Assembly: GCA_902597015.1 (NCBI GenBank)
Contig: CACJWQ010000003.1
Span: 1-64,000 of the forward strand
DNA length: 64,000 nucleotides
Direction of reading: 5' to 3'
Source of the DNA: an uncultured Alphaproteobacteria bacterium
GTDB taxonomy: Bacteria > Pseudomonadota > Alphaproteobacteria > HIMB59 > GCA-002718135
The position numbers were made by a program, and so were the translations under genes. Below, piece after piece: positions 41,977 to 50,815 of the stretch. The notes under the pieces are model-generated. The model was given only the letters and a program-made list of their open reading frames with translations. It was not told the origin of the DNA and searched no databases. How positions within the stretch are numbered: the stretch's first letter is position 1; the number at the start of each line of letters is the position of its first letter.

Positions 41977-43086
41977 TTATACGAATGGAATATCGCAAAT
42001 TTCTCCTTTGTATTTTTTATTCTCTATAATGATATCAAACTGATCTTTAGTCAAAAAGTATGGTTTAGTTATCATTGCAATTCCAATCACCATGTTAAAT
42101 GTAGGTGAAAATACTGCAGATCTAATTTCTCCAATTATTTTATCACCAATTGTTAAGTGAATTGCTGATCTTAGATTAATTTTATCAAGATTAATCTTTA
42201 CTCCCATTAATTTTTTATTAATTCCATTTTCTTTAATTTTAATTAATTTATCTTTTCCAAGAAAATCAATATCATTATCAAGATGAACAAATTTATCTAA
42301 TCCACATTCAAATGGATTATCATTTATATCCATATCGTTACCATAAGAGAGCAAAGCTCCTTCAATTCTTTCAATTAAATGAGGACATCCTGGTTTGACT
42401 TCAAGCTCCCTACCTTCTTCAAATAATAAATCGTATAATTCTAAACCAGATTTAGTATCTTCGACATAAATTTCTACACCGCCCTGTTTTGACCAACCAG
42501 ATCTAGCAATTAAATGTTTGGTATTTTTAAAATTAAAATATTTAAAATTATAAAATTTTAATTCTAAAATTTCTTTACCAAAAACTTTCTCTAACAAATC
42601 AAAAGCCTTAGGACCTTGAACAGCCAAAATATTTACATCAGGCTCAGTAATAGAAACTTCAAAATTTTTTCCTATAGCAAGACCTTTAGCAAACAGCATT
42701 ACGTCTGAATCAGCAATTGAAATCCACCATTTTTCATTGTTAAATTTCAGCACTACGGGATCATTAATCATTCCTCCATTTTCATCAATTATTGGACAAT
42801 AATAACATTTACCTTCTTTGGCCTTACTTAAATCCCTACAAGTCATTAATTGAACTAATTGGTACGCGTCCTTACCTTTAATTTCTATTTGTCTCTCAGC
42901 AGCTACATCCCATATTTGAACATGATTTTTTAAATGATTGTATGTTTCTTCAAGACTTCCTTCAAAACCTGCAGGAAGTAACATATGATTGTATATTGTA
43001 TAAGAAGTAACGCCCTGATTTTCAATTCTGGAAGAATAAATAGTACTTCTCAACCTTCTTGATTTAGCTACAAATTGTTTGGGCAT
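41977..43086 (-). CDS. dmdA: Dimethylsulfoniopropionate demethylase DmdA (GcvT fold)
   Basis: 369 residues, the exact length of the Pelagibacter enzyme. DmdA moves a methyl group from DMSP to tetrahydrofolate, giving methylmercaptopropionate. The sequence follows the SAR11 protein closely as I remember it: [80 protein letters not shown] with Glu205 and Tyr207 aligned to the substrate-site residues, and [17 protein letters not shown]. True GcvT proteins have RTGYTGEDGFE at this site, so glycine cleavage is excluded (the real gcvT is at 62261). A DmdA-like paralogue acting on another methyl donor is the alternative. Heads an operon with two DMT transporters. Confidence 0.82.
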   Translation of the reverse strand: MPKQFVAKSRRLRSTIYSSRIENQGVTSYTIYNHMLLPAGFEGSLEETYNHLKNHVQIWDVAAERQIEIKGKDAYQLVQLMTCRDLSKAKEGKCYYCPIIDENGGMINDPVVLKFNNEKWWISIADSDVMLFAKGLAIGKNFEVSITEPDVNILAVQGPKAFDLLEKVFGKEILELKFYNFKYFNFKNTKHLIARSGWSKQGGVEIYVEDTKSGLELYDLLFEEGRELEVKPGCPHLIERIEGALLSYGNDMDINDNPFECGLDKFVHLDNDIDFLGKDKLIKIKENGINKKLMGVKINLDKINLRSAIHLTIGDKIIGEIRSAVFSPTFNMVIGIAMITKPYFLTKDQFDIIIENKKYKGEICDIPFV

Positions 43087-43154
43087 GGAAGACTCGTATA
43101 AATATTTGTATTAAATTAGTCTACATCTAAATAAAATAAATTTGATTTAATGAA

Positions 43155-43325
43155 TCAAAGAAAATAATTGTAGGCAAAGTAAAAAGATAAAACAACCAAT
43201 ACAATAGCTACCCAAATAGATAAGTTAGTAAAAAAAGTTTTTAAATTATTATTTGAGCTTAAGAAAGAGGGTAAAATCAATAAAAGCACTCCAAACATAT
43301 AAATAATTGGAACTAACTTATCCAT
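43155..43325 (-). CDS. Small two-helix membrane protein (56 aa)
   Basis: A 56-residue frame with two hydrophobic helices (residues about 4-21 and 35-55) around a polar SSNNNLKTFFTN loop. It begins 4 bases after the stop of the beta-hydroxyacid dehydrogenase gene, so it is probably the last gene of that transcript. The plan recalls the N-terminal helix pair of small alphaproteobacterial membrane proteins; no family is assigned. Confidence 0.5.
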   Translation of the reverse strand: MDKLVPIIYMFGVLLLILPSFLSSNNNLKTFFTNLSIWVAIVLVVLSFYFAYNYFL

Positions 43326-43328
43326 TTA

Positions 43329-44189
43329 TTAATATTTTTCCTTATCAATTAATTCACTAACAAGTAAATTTCCAAATCCTTTTTTTGATGCTTGTTTGTA
43401 AAATGATTTTGCTATTTTTGAGAGTTTATTAGCATTTGGCAAATCTGAAACAAGATCATTAATATAATTTAAATCTTTATATGTATTATCTACAGAAAAA
43501 ACATATCCTTTAAAATTACCTTTTATAGCTTTATCTGCAATTCTATCTAAAGCCCCTGAATTTCCAGAACCCAATCTAGCAACATCACATAACAGTTTAA
43601 TATCAATATTTAGTTTTTTTGCAGATTTAAAGAATTCAATGACACTGGTCGTAGTCATTAATGATAAAAAGTTAGATAATAATTTTGCAGAAGATGCCTT
43701 TGATACATCACCAAAATTAAAAACAGACTTACAAAATGAATTAAGGTACTTTTTACATTGTAAAAAATTACTTTTTTTACCTCCATAAATTCCACCTAAT
43801 ATACCCTGCTCACTTTGAACTGGCCCACCCATTACACCACAAAAATTATAGCTTATTTTTTTTGAATTAAAAATTTTATCCATTTTTAAAGCACCATTTT
43901 TATTATGTGTTGTTAAATCTATTACAAGTGTTTTACGATCAAGTTGTTGTTTAATTTTCTTTGCTACATTCAAAGCAACGGGTGTATTTGTTACACATAT
44001 CATTAAACAATCAAGTTTATATTTTTGTATTTCATTATATGATTTTAATTCTTTAGCTCCGATTTTTTTTAATTTGTTTATGGGTTTTCTATTTTTATGA
44101 GCAAAAATAAATACATTATGTTTTTTTAATAAATTTTTAGCCATTCCATAGCCCATATAGCCAACACCTATAAATCCTATATTGCTCAT
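43329..44189 (-). CDS. 3-hydroxyisobutyrate dehydrogenase-family oxidoreductase
   Basis: 286-residue NAD(P)-dependent beta-hydroxyacid dehydrogenase. Rossmann GFIGVGYMGYGMAKNLL (4-20), substrate loop FCGVMGGPVQSEQGILGG (the Ser/Gly-rich signature, altered from DAPVSGG), catalytic Lys in SSAKLLSNFLSLM near residue 172 and the SVDNTYKDLNYI C-terminal helix. Oxidises hydroxyisobutyrate, tartronate semialdehyde or a similar compound; the altered substrate loop prevents a firmer call. Upstream MFS gene 49 bases away is on the same strand. Confidence 0.85.
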   Translation of the reverse strand: MSNIGFIGVGYMGYGMAKNLLKKHNVFIFAHKNRKPINKLKKIGAKELKSYNEIQKYKLDCLMICVTNTPVALNVAKKIKQQLDRKTLVIDLTTHNKNGALKMDKIFNSKKISYNFCGVMGGPVQSEQGILGGIYGGKKSNFLQCKKYLNSFCKSVFNFGDVSKASSAKLLSNFLSLMTTTSVIEFFKSAKKLNIDIKLLCDVARLGSGNSGALDRIADKAIKGNFKGYVFSVDNTYKDLNYINDLVSDLPNANKLSKIAKSFYKQASKKGFGNLLVSELIDKEKY

Positions 44190-44238
44190 AAGGATAACTA
44201 TAGTGAAAAAATTATTATTTAAAAGTGAATTATCAATT

Positions 44239-45399
44239 TTAATTATTTCTTGATGAAATAAAAGAAACTACTAATACAATAATTAAAAGAGGAACGCATA
44301 AAAGATTTATAATAGTCCAATTTGAAAAATATAGAAGAAAACCAGCTGATAATGATCCTATGCCTTGAGTAGAAAAAACAATAAAATCATTTAAACCTTG
44401 TGCAGTAAATCTATCCTTTTCCTCATAAGAAACAACCAACAAACTTGAACCTGAAACAAATAAAAAATTCCAGCCAATACCAAGTAATATTAAACCTAGC
44501 ATATAAGAATAATAAAAATCAAAGAATGTATTCGTTATAATACTTAGAAACAAAATACTTACTCCTGCATATATAATATTGGTATTTCCAAATCTTTTTA
44601 TTAAATCTCCAGAAAACAATGAGGGTAAAAACATGCCAATAACATGAAGTTGAATTACGATACTGGTTTCAAATAAAGTAAATTTATTAACAAGATACAT
44701 ATGTAAAGGAGTAGCAGTCATAATTATAGCCATTGTAAAATAACCAAGACCAGCGCTTACGATTGATTGTATAATTTTAATATTTTTTAAAAGTTTGAAA
44801 ATAGTTTGAATTTCAAATTTGCTTTGATCATTAAAAGTTTTTGTTTCCTTATAAAAAAGAAGAACAAAGAAGGGAATGATTGCTGTAAACGATAAGAAAA
44901 TATAACTACCAAGAAATAAATTGCTTGGAAAAAAATCTTTAAAATATTCTGCAAAATTAGAAGAAAGCAATGCGGAGACTATACCCAATAACAATATTAT
45001 TGAGATAGATCTTGGAATAAATTCTTTAGAAACTGACTCAGATGCAGCAAATCGATACTGATGAATGAACGCTTGTGAGCTACCAATTAAAAAATTACCT
45101 AATGCAAAAATAAAAAAATTTTCCAAATATATTGCGATTGAACAAATAATTAAAGCTAAGCAACTTAAAAGAGATGAAAATAAAAATCCTTTCTGCCTCC
45201 CCCAGATACTCATAAATCTAGATGCAATAGGTGCGCTTATTGCTATACCTATAATCATTAATGTCATTGGAACTGTTACTAATGAATCTTGCATCATTAT
45301 TTGGGATGTAATTATTCCACCTAATAAAACTACGGCCATAGGTGGAAAAGCTGCAATTGTAGAAGAAATACAAATAACAATAAAATTTTTATTAATCAT
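44239..45399 (-). CDS. MFS transporter, 12 helices
   Basis: 386 residues with the two six-helix halves of the major facilitator superfamily. Seen: the loop 2-3 signature ISAPIASRFMSIWGRQKGFL, helix 4-5 GNFLIGSSQAFIHQYRFAASE and the repeat in the second half SGDLIKRFGNTNIIYAG. Resembles sugar or drug exporters in general form; substrate unknown. It stands alone upstream of the hydroxyacid dehydrogenase and is divergent from the aminotransferase-like gene across 118 bases. Confidence 0.88.
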   Translation of the reverse strand: MINKNFIVICISSTIAAFPPMAVVLLGGIITSQIMMQDSLVTVPMTLMIIGIAISAPIASRFMSIWGRQKGFLFSSLLSCLALIICSIAIYLENFFIFALGNFLIGSSQAFIHQYRFAASESVSKEFIPRSISIILLLGIVSALLSSNFAEYFKDFFPSNLFLGSYIFLSFTAIIPFFVLLFYKETKTFNDQSKFEIQTIFKLLKNIKIIQSIVSAGLGYFTMAIIMTATPLHMYLVNKFTLFETSIVIQLHVIGMFLPSLFSGDLIKRFGNTNIIYAGVSILFLSIITNTFFDFYYSYMLGLILLGIGWNFLFVSGSSLLVVSYEEKDRFTAQGLNDFIVFSTQGIGSLSAGFLLYFSNWTIINLLCVPLLIIVLVVSFISSRNN

Positions 45400-45517
45400 T
45401 ACAAAAGATAATTTCTAATTGGTTATATTAATTTGATCACTTGTCACTCTTTGATTTACAAAAAAAGTTAATAAGATTATTAAGTAGACAATATTTGCTT
45501 TTAAGATAAAAATAATT

Positions 45518-46408
45518 ATGGTTTCAAGTCATGATTTTGTAGATGATAAAAGAAATAAGAATATTAAAATTTATATCAACGGAAAATTTTATAAAAGAAA
45601 AGATGCCAAAATATCAGTTTTTGATTCCTCTACAATGCTTGGGGATGGTATCTGGGATTCGTTAAGATATCATAATAACAATTTCATTTTTCTTAAAGAA
45701 CATCTGGACAGGTTATATAAAGATGCAAAGCTTATTGATTTAAAAATACATTTGACCCGTAAAAAACTTTCAGAAGCACTAATAAAAACTATTAAAATAA
45801 ATAAAATGAAAACAGATGTTCATTTAAGATTAATTGTTTCTAGGGGTATTAAATCAACACCCTATCAATCACCTAAAGTTACAATATCCAAACCAACCAT
45901 AATCATAATACCTGAATATAAAAAACCAGATATTAAAGCTTACAAAAAAGGATTAAAATTGGTTACAGTAAAAACTATTAGAGGGCCAATCAATGTTCAA
46001 AATCCACAAATAAATTCACTTAGTAAATTAAATTGTATACTAGCATGCATTGAAGCTAATAAAAAGAATGCTGATGAAGCACTTATGTTTGATATTAATG
46101 GAAATATTGCTACAAATAATAGTACACATTTCTTCTTTGTAAAAAATAAGACAGTCTTTACCTCAACAGGAAAATATTGTGTTACAGGAATTACGAGACA
46201 GAAAATTATAGATTTATGTAAAAAAAATAAAATAAAAGTAAAAGAAAAAAATTTTAAATTAAACGAAGTATTAAATGCAGATGAAGCATTTTGTACAGGA
46301 TCTTTCGCAGGAATTGTACCTGTAAATCAAATAAATAAAAAAAAATACTCATTAAAGAAAAATCCTATTACTAAAGAATTAACTAATTTTTATAATAATT
46401 TATTTTAA
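45518..46408 (+). CDS. Class IV aminotransferase-like protein with unusual PLP site
   Basis: 296 residues of the branched-chain/D-amino acid aminotransferase fold. N-terminal IYINGKFYKRKDAKISVFDSS and MLGDGIWDSLR, PLP-binding Lys170 in INSLSKLNCILACIEA, ADEALMFDINGNIATNNSTHFF and TSTGKYCVTGITRQKII are seen. In the family the motif after DxxG carries a Glu that holds the pyridine nitrogen (G.v.E....N.F); here the aligned residue is Thr and the Asn is His, so transamination may be changed or lost. The next gene, 1 base later, is a sulfotransferase; plants have fused class IV aminotransferase/sulfotransferase proteins (recollection). Confidence 0.78.
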   Translation: MVSSHDFVDDKRNKNIKIYINGKFYKRKDAKISVFDSSTMLGDGIWDSLRYHNNNFIFLKEHLDRLYKDAKLIDLKIHLTRKKLSEALIKTIKINKMKTDVHLRLIVSRGIKSTPYQSPKVTISKPTIIIIPEYKKPDIKAYKKGLKLVTVKTIRGPINVQNPQINSLSKLNCILACIEANKKNADEALMFDINGNIATNNSTHFFFVKNKTVFTSTGKYCVTGITRQKIIDLCKKNKIKVKEKNFKLNEVLNADEAFCTGSFAGIVPVNQINKKKYSLKKNPITKELTNFYNNLF

Positions 46409-47122
46409 ATGATTAATTTATTCGTTTGGTCTGGACCAAGAAATATTAGTACTGCATTGATGCGATCTTTTGAAAATAGAAAAGACACAAAAGTTTATGA
46501 TGAACCTTTTTATGCATATTATTTAAAAAAAACTAACTTAAATCATCCAATGAAAGATGAAATTATAGATCACTATCATACAGATGAAGATGAGATTATT
46601 AATTTAATTACTAAAGAAGATAATAAGTATAAAATATTTTATCAAAAACATATGACTCATCATATTTTAGATGAAACACGTTTAGATTGGATTAACAAAG
46701 GTAAAAATTGCTTTTTAATCCGTGATCCTGCTAAAGTAATTGCCTCATATTTAAAAAAAAATACTTTAAAATCAATTCAAGATGTTGGTTTTAAAAAACT
46801 TTATGAAATTTTTAAATTATTAAATTCAAAGGAGCCTATAGTAATAAACTCTGATTATTTATTAGCAAGTCCTGAAAAGTATTTAAAAATTTTGTGTCAA
46901 AAATTAAATTTAGATTTTGATCAAAATATGCTTAATTGGCCAAAAGGCTATAGAGATACAGACGGTATTTGGTCAAAAGTTTGGTATCAAGATGTAATCT
47001 CCTCTACTAATTTTAACACAAAAAATTCTAAAGAATATATTGTACCAAAAACTTATGAAAATATTTATAAAGAATGTTTAGACATATATGAAGAAATTAA
47101 TAAATACGCAATTAAAGTATGA
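46409..47122 (+). CDS. Sulfotransferase-family protein, 237 aa
   Basis: 237 residues with the PAPS-dependent sulfotransferase fold. The 5'-phosphosulfate loop is seen as FVWSGPRNISTALMRSFENR (residues 4-23), and the 3'-phosphate region as NCFLIRDPAKVIASYLKK near 105. DEPFYAYYL and KVWYQDVISSTNF complete the pattern. It abuts the class IV aminotransferase-like gene and overlaps the FAH-type gene by 4 bases, so the three are translated as a unit. Acceptor unknown; transfer of sulfate to a small amino or hydroxy compound is possible. Confidence 0.82.
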   Translation: MINLFVWSGPRNISTALMRSFENRKDTKVYDEPFYAYYLKKTNLNHPMKDEIIDHYHTDEDEIINLITKEDNKYKIFYQKHMTHHILDETRLDWINKGKNCFLIRDPAKVIASYLKKNTLKSIQDVGFKKLYEIFKLLNSKEPIVINSDYLLASPEKYLKILCQKLNLDFDQNMLNWPKGYRDTDGIWSKVWYQDVISSTNFNTKNSKEYIVPKTYENIYKECLDIYEEINKYAIKV

Positions 47123-47913
47123 TTAAAGAAGATATTCAAGAAGCATCAAAAATTTTATTTGAACATAGATTGAATAAAACTGGTTTAAGTTCTTTAAAAA
47201 ATCTAGAACCTCAGACAATTGATGAGGCTTATGCAATTCAAGATCATTTAAAACTTAGATACTTAAAACTGAAAGATAATTTCTGTATTGGAAAAAAAGT
47301 TGGATGCACATCTGTAGCTGCACAGAAACAAATGAATATAAAAGAACCCTTCCATGGAAATCTATTTTATCGATACAGTTCAAAAAATATTAATTTATTA
47401 AATTCTAAAAATTTCTTTGAACCCTATGTTGAGCCAGAAATTAGTTTCAGAATAAAAGATGATATAAATATTTCTAAAGCACCTTTCAAGTTTAAAGACT
47501 TAGATTATTTATTAGATGGTTTATTTTGTTCAGTTGAAATAGTTGATTTTAGATTTAGAAAACCATTATCAGAGATTGGCGCCTTAAATGTAATATCAAC
47601 TAATGGAGCCTCAGAATTTTGGATACGTGATGAAAATTTAATTAAAATTAAAGATGTAGATCTTAACAATTTTGAAGTAAGTTTATTAATAAATGACACA
47701 ATTGTAGATACTGGAAATACAAAAAATGTATTGGATAATCCATTAAATGCAGTTCTTTGGCTGATAAATAATCTTGCAGAAAAAGGCGAGCCAATGCTTA
47801 AAGGTCAGTTTATTAGTTCTGGATCTTGCACTAAAGCATTTAGAATTTATCCTAAAAGTAAAATTAAAGCTGATTTTAATCAATTGGGTTCAATTGAATT
47901 TGAATATATTTAA
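47119..47913 (+). CDS. FAH-superfamily 2-keto-4-pentenoate hydratase-like protein
   Basis: 264 residues in the MhpD/2-oxopent-4-enoate hydratase group. It has the AYAIQDHLKLRYLK start, KKVGCTSVAAQKQMNIKEPFHG, the metal-binding Glu pair region FEPYVEPEISFRI near 105, EIVDFRFRK near 145 and NPLNAVLWLINNLAEKGEPMLKGQFISSGSCT typical of the family end. Uses a divalent metal to hydrate or decarboxylate an enolic keto acid. No other meta-cleavage gene is nearby, so aromatic breakdown is not supported; it goes with the aminotransferase and sulfotransferase. Confidence 0.88.
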   Translation: MIKEDIQEASKILFEHRLNKTGLSSLKNLEPQTIDEAYAIQDHLKLRYLKLKDNFCIGKKVGCTSVAAQKQMNIKEPFHGNLFYRYSSKNINLLNSKNFFEPYVEPEISFRIKDDINISKAPFKFKDLDYLLDGLFCSVEIVDFRFRKPLSEIGALNVISTNGASEFWIRDENLIKIKDVDLNNFEVSLLINDTIVDTGNTKNVLDNPLNAVLWLINNLAEKGEPMLKGQFISSGSCTKAFRIYPKSKIKADFNQLGSIEFEYI

Positions 47914-47927
47914 GTTATTTAATTATT

Positions 47928-48290
47928 ATGGAGACAAAAGTTTTTTATAACAAATCATGCAGTATTTGTAGTTTTGAAATTAATCACTATAAAAAAACTA
48001 AGAATAATATTGAGTGGGTAGACATAAATAATATAAATGAATCAAAATTAGAAACAAATAAAAATGCAAAAGAACTTTTGAGACGCCTACATACAAAAAA
48101 AAATAATAAAGTTTTTTCAGGAGTTGATGCTTTTATTGAAATGTGGTTGGAGATACCAAAATACAGGTTTTTGGCAAAAATTATTAGAAAACCAATAATA
48201 TATCAGATTTCTTGGGTTATTTATGAAGCTTTTGCATTAATTCTATTTTACAAAAACAAGAATCAACTAAATAAATTAGAAAGAATTTAA
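47928..48290 (+). CDS. DCC-family thiol-disulfide protein (DUF393)
   Basis: 120 residues. N-terminal VFYNKSCSICSFEINHYKK carries the CxxC of the DCC family (usual DxxCxxC, here NxxCxxC), followed by IEWVDINN and, later, VFSGVDAFIEMWLEIPKYRFLAKI and a C-terminal helix YEAFALILFYKNK as in DUF393 members. The fold is thioredoxin-like; a redox role is presumed. It abuts the PsiE gene and precedes the photolyase-like gene, a pairing of DCC and flavoprotein genes that I recall from other bacteria. Confidence 0.85.
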   Translation: METKVFYNKSCSICSFEINHYKKTKNNIEWVDINNINESKLETNKNAKELLRRLHTKKNNKVFSGVDAFIEMWLEIPKYRFLAKIIRKPIIYQISWVIYEAFALILFYKNKNQLNKLERI

Positions 48291-48677
48291 ATGAACAATT
48301 ATTTTGAGTTATTAGAGAAGATAGTACTGTCAGTGCTTATTATTTGCACAATCATAGCGATTGGAATGGAAATACAAGGTATGATTGCAAATTACAAAGT
48401 TACACTAGCAGACATTCTTTTGTTATTTATTTATATTGAAATTATTGGAATGATTAAAGAATACTGGGTTTCTAAAATGATAAGAATGAGCTACCCTCTT
48501 TTCATTGCAATGACAGCTCTAGCCAGAATGATTATTATGCAAAGAAAAGATGTTGATCCATCTGCATATGTGTATGAGTCTGTAGCAATATTGATATTAG
48601 CAATCGCAATTGTAGTGTTAAGAGTGCGTCACATGGAAATACTTAATAGGCGCTCTAAAAAATTACCTGACGATTAA
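48291..48677 (+). CDS. PsiE-family phosphate-starvation-inducible membrane protein
   Basis: 128 residues, four helices. The LADILLLFIYIEIIGMIKEYW and RMSYPLFIAMTALARMIIMQRKDVDP segments match PsiE. In E. coli psiE responds to phosphate and cAMP-CRP; its function is not known. Here it directly follows the DCC gene with no gap and is 11 bases ahead of the photolyase-like gene. No Pho box was recognised upstream because it is internal to an operon. Confidence 0.85.
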   Translation: MNNYFELLEKIVLSVLIICTIIAIGMEIQGMIANYKVTLADILLLFIYIEIIGMIKEYWVSKMIRMSYPLFIAMTALARMIIMQRKDVDPSAYVYESVAILILAIAIVVLRVRHMEILNRRSKKLPDD

Positions 48678-48688
48678 TTAATATTAAA

Positions 48689-49867
48689 ATGTTAAAATCA
48701 AATATCAGCTTTGCTGAAGAGCAACTCCTATCTTATTTGCCAAAAACTGGAAAATATTATGAAGCAAATAGAAATTACAGTGAAGACAGATCTAATAATA
48801 ATACTACATCTCTATTATCTCCCTTCATAAGATATAGGCTAATTTCTGAAGAACAAGTTTTGGGGGAAGTCTTAAAAAAACATGATCTTAGAGAATGTGA
48901 GAAATTTATCCAAGAAATTTATTGGAGAACTTATTGGAAAGGCTGGCTTGAACATAGACCTTCGGTTTATTCTGATTATTTAGAAGATAGAAATAAATTA
49001 ATTGAAGAATTTGGAAATAAAAAATTTTATTTAAATGCAATTTCTGGAAATACAAATCTATCATTTTTTAATAATTGGGTAAATGATCTTAAAGAAAATG
49101 GATACTTGCATAACCATGTAAGAATGTGGTTTGCCTCAATTTGGATTTTTACTCTTAATTTACCTTGGCAACTTGGAGCAGATTTTTTTATGCAACATTT
49201 ATTGGATGGCGATCCAGCATCTAATACTCTATCATGGAGATGGGTTGCCGGTATACAGACTAAGGGTAAAAATTATTTGGCAAGAAAAAGTAATATAGAA
49301 AAATATAGTAATATTGAAATATCAGATAATGAAATTTTAAATGAAAATGCAAATCCTTTAATTGAAGAAAAAATTTATAATGTAAATGAACTAAATTTAA
49401 ATTCTGATTATAATCTTGAAGAGATAAAATATATTTTAATACCAACTGATGAATTAAATATTCTTAAAGATTTAAATCATAAAAAAGTAAATGTTTTTAC
49501 AGGTTTGCCACTAGAAGATTATAATGATCACTATTTCTCTGAAAAAATAATTAAACATATAAAAAGTATTTGTATTTCATGTTTCAGTGATGATGATTTT
49601 TATAAAAATATTAAAATTGATATTCAATTTGAAAGTTATTTTGAAAATTTAGATAAATGGATAGAAAAATTTCAAATTCAAGAAATTTATTTACCCTATG
49701 TTACAAAGGGAAATTGGAAAAAAATTTATAAAAAAATAATTACAAAATACCCATCAATTAATTTTATAATTTTTAATAGAAAATATGATCTTAATAGTTG
49801 GATTTTTTCAAAAAAAGGTTATTTCAAATTTAAACAAAATATTCCAAATCTAATTACAAAAATTTAA
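48689..49867 (+). CDS. Photolyase/cryptochrome-like flavoprotein lacking the N-terminal antenna domain
   Basis: 392 residues. Residues 5-215 match the FAD-binding helical domain of photolyases: TGKYYEANRNYSED, SLLSPFIRYRLISEEQVL, EIYWRTYWKGWLEHRP, LHNHVRMWFASIWIFTLNLPWQL, FFMQHLLDGDPASNTLSWRWVAG (the WRW aligns with the tryptophan electron path). The usual N-terminal alpha/beta antenna domain of about 200 residues is absent; upstream sequence is another gene. Instead residues 230-392 form an alpha/beta-looking C-terminal part (YILIPTDELNIL, VNVFTGLPLE, SICISCFSDDDFY, EIYLPYVTKGNW, NFIIFNRKYD). Repair activity is uncertain. Confidence 0.82.
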   Translation: MLKSNISFAEEQLLSYLPKTGKYYEANRNYSEDRSNNNTTSLLSPFIRYRLISEEQVLGEVLKKHDLRECEKFIQEIYWRTYWKGWLEHRPSVYSDYLEDRNKLIEEFGNKKFYLNAISGNTNLSFFNNWVNDLKENGYLHNHVRMWFASIWIFTLNLPWQLGADFFMQHLLDGDPASNTLSWRWVAGIQTKGKNYLARKSNIEKYSNIEISDNEILNENANPLIEEKIYNVNELNLNSDYNLEEIKYILIPTDELNILKDLNHKKVNVFTGLPLEDYNDHYFSEKIIKHIKSICISCFSDDDFYKNIKIDIQFESYFENLDKWIEKFQIQEIYLPYVTKGNWKKIYKKIITKYPSINFIIFNRKYDLNSWIFSKKGYFKFKQNIPNLITKI

Positions 49868-49870
49868 ATT

Positions 49871-50815
49871 ATGAAGAATATACTTGAGATAAATAATGTA
49901 ACTAAATTTTATAAAAATTCAGTTAAAGCATTAGAAAATGTAAATCTTAATATTAAAGAAGGAGAAATATTTGCTCTACTTGGACCAAATGGTGCAGGAA
50001 AATCAACACTGATAAACTCAATTTGTGGAATTGTAAATTTTAATACAGGAACAATAAAAATAAATAATATGGATATTGTTAAAAATTATCGAACTACTAG
50101 AAAAATAACAGGTATTGTTCCTCAAGAATTAAATCTTGAATCTTTTGAAACTGTCTGGAATAATGTTAATTATTCTAGAGGTCTTTTTGGTAAGAAGCCT
50201 GACCATAATTATATAGAAAAGCTTTTAAAACAACTATCCTTATGGGACAAAAAAGATAATAAAATTAAAGAACTATCGGGTGGAATGAAAAGGAGGGTTC
50301 TGATAGCTAAAGCTTTATCTCACCAACCTAAATTACTATTTTTAGATGAACCAACAGCTAGTGTGGATGTTGAATTACGAAAAGACATGTGGGATGTTGT
50401 AAAAAAATTAAATGAAGATGGGGTAACAATTATTTTAACAACACATTATATTGAAGAAGCTGAAGAGTTAAGTGATAGAGTGGCAGTTATAAACGATGGT
50501 AAAATAATTTTAGTCGATGAAAAAGATAAATTAATTAAAAAACTTGGAGAAAAAACAATTAAAATTGAATTATTTGAACCTATAGAAAAAATAAATGGTA
50601 ATTTATCAAAATATAATTTTACTTTAGATCAAACAAATAAAATTATCTCACATACCTATAATTTAAACTCAAACACAACTGATATTACTGAACTATTAAA
50701 TGATGTAAAAAAAGATGGTTATGAAATAAAAGATATTAATACTGAGCAAAGTTCACTGGAAGAGATTTTCATTAAACTAATAAAGGAAAATAATAATGAA
50801 TTGGTACGGAATTAA
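49871..50815 (+). CDS. ABC-2 transporter ATPase subunit
   Basis: 314-residue ATPase of a two-gene exporter (YadG/DrrA-like). Walker A LLGPNGAGKSTLIN near residue 40, Q-loop VPQELNLESFETV, signature LSGGMKRRVLIAKAL near 137, Walker B LLFLDEPTASVD, H-loop TTHYIEEAEEL. A C-terminal extension (about 220-314) follows the ATPase domain. Overlaps the permease gene by 20 bases. Substrate unknown; may export a lipid, polysaccharide or drug. Confidence 0.93.
   Translation: MKNILEINNVTKFYKNSVKALENVNLNIKEGEIFALLGPNGAGKSTLINSICGIVNFNTGTIKINNMDIVKNYRTTRKITGIVPQELNLESFETVWNNVNYSRGLFGKKPDHNYIEKLLKQLSLWDKKDNKIKELSGGMKRRVLIAKALSHQPKLLFLDEPTASVDVELRKDMWDVVKKLNEDGVTIILTTHYIEEAEELSDRVAVINDGKIILVDEKDKLIKKLGEKTIKIELFEPIEKINGNLSKYNFTLDQTNKIISHTYNLNSNTTDITELLNDVKKDGYEIKDINTEQSSLEEIFIKLIKENNNELVRN

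Noticed and set aside
41977..43086. Possible second gcvT
   Set aside because: Length, N-terminus and the [15 protein letters not shown] site follow DmdA rather than the GYTGEDGFE signature of the aminomethyltransferase.
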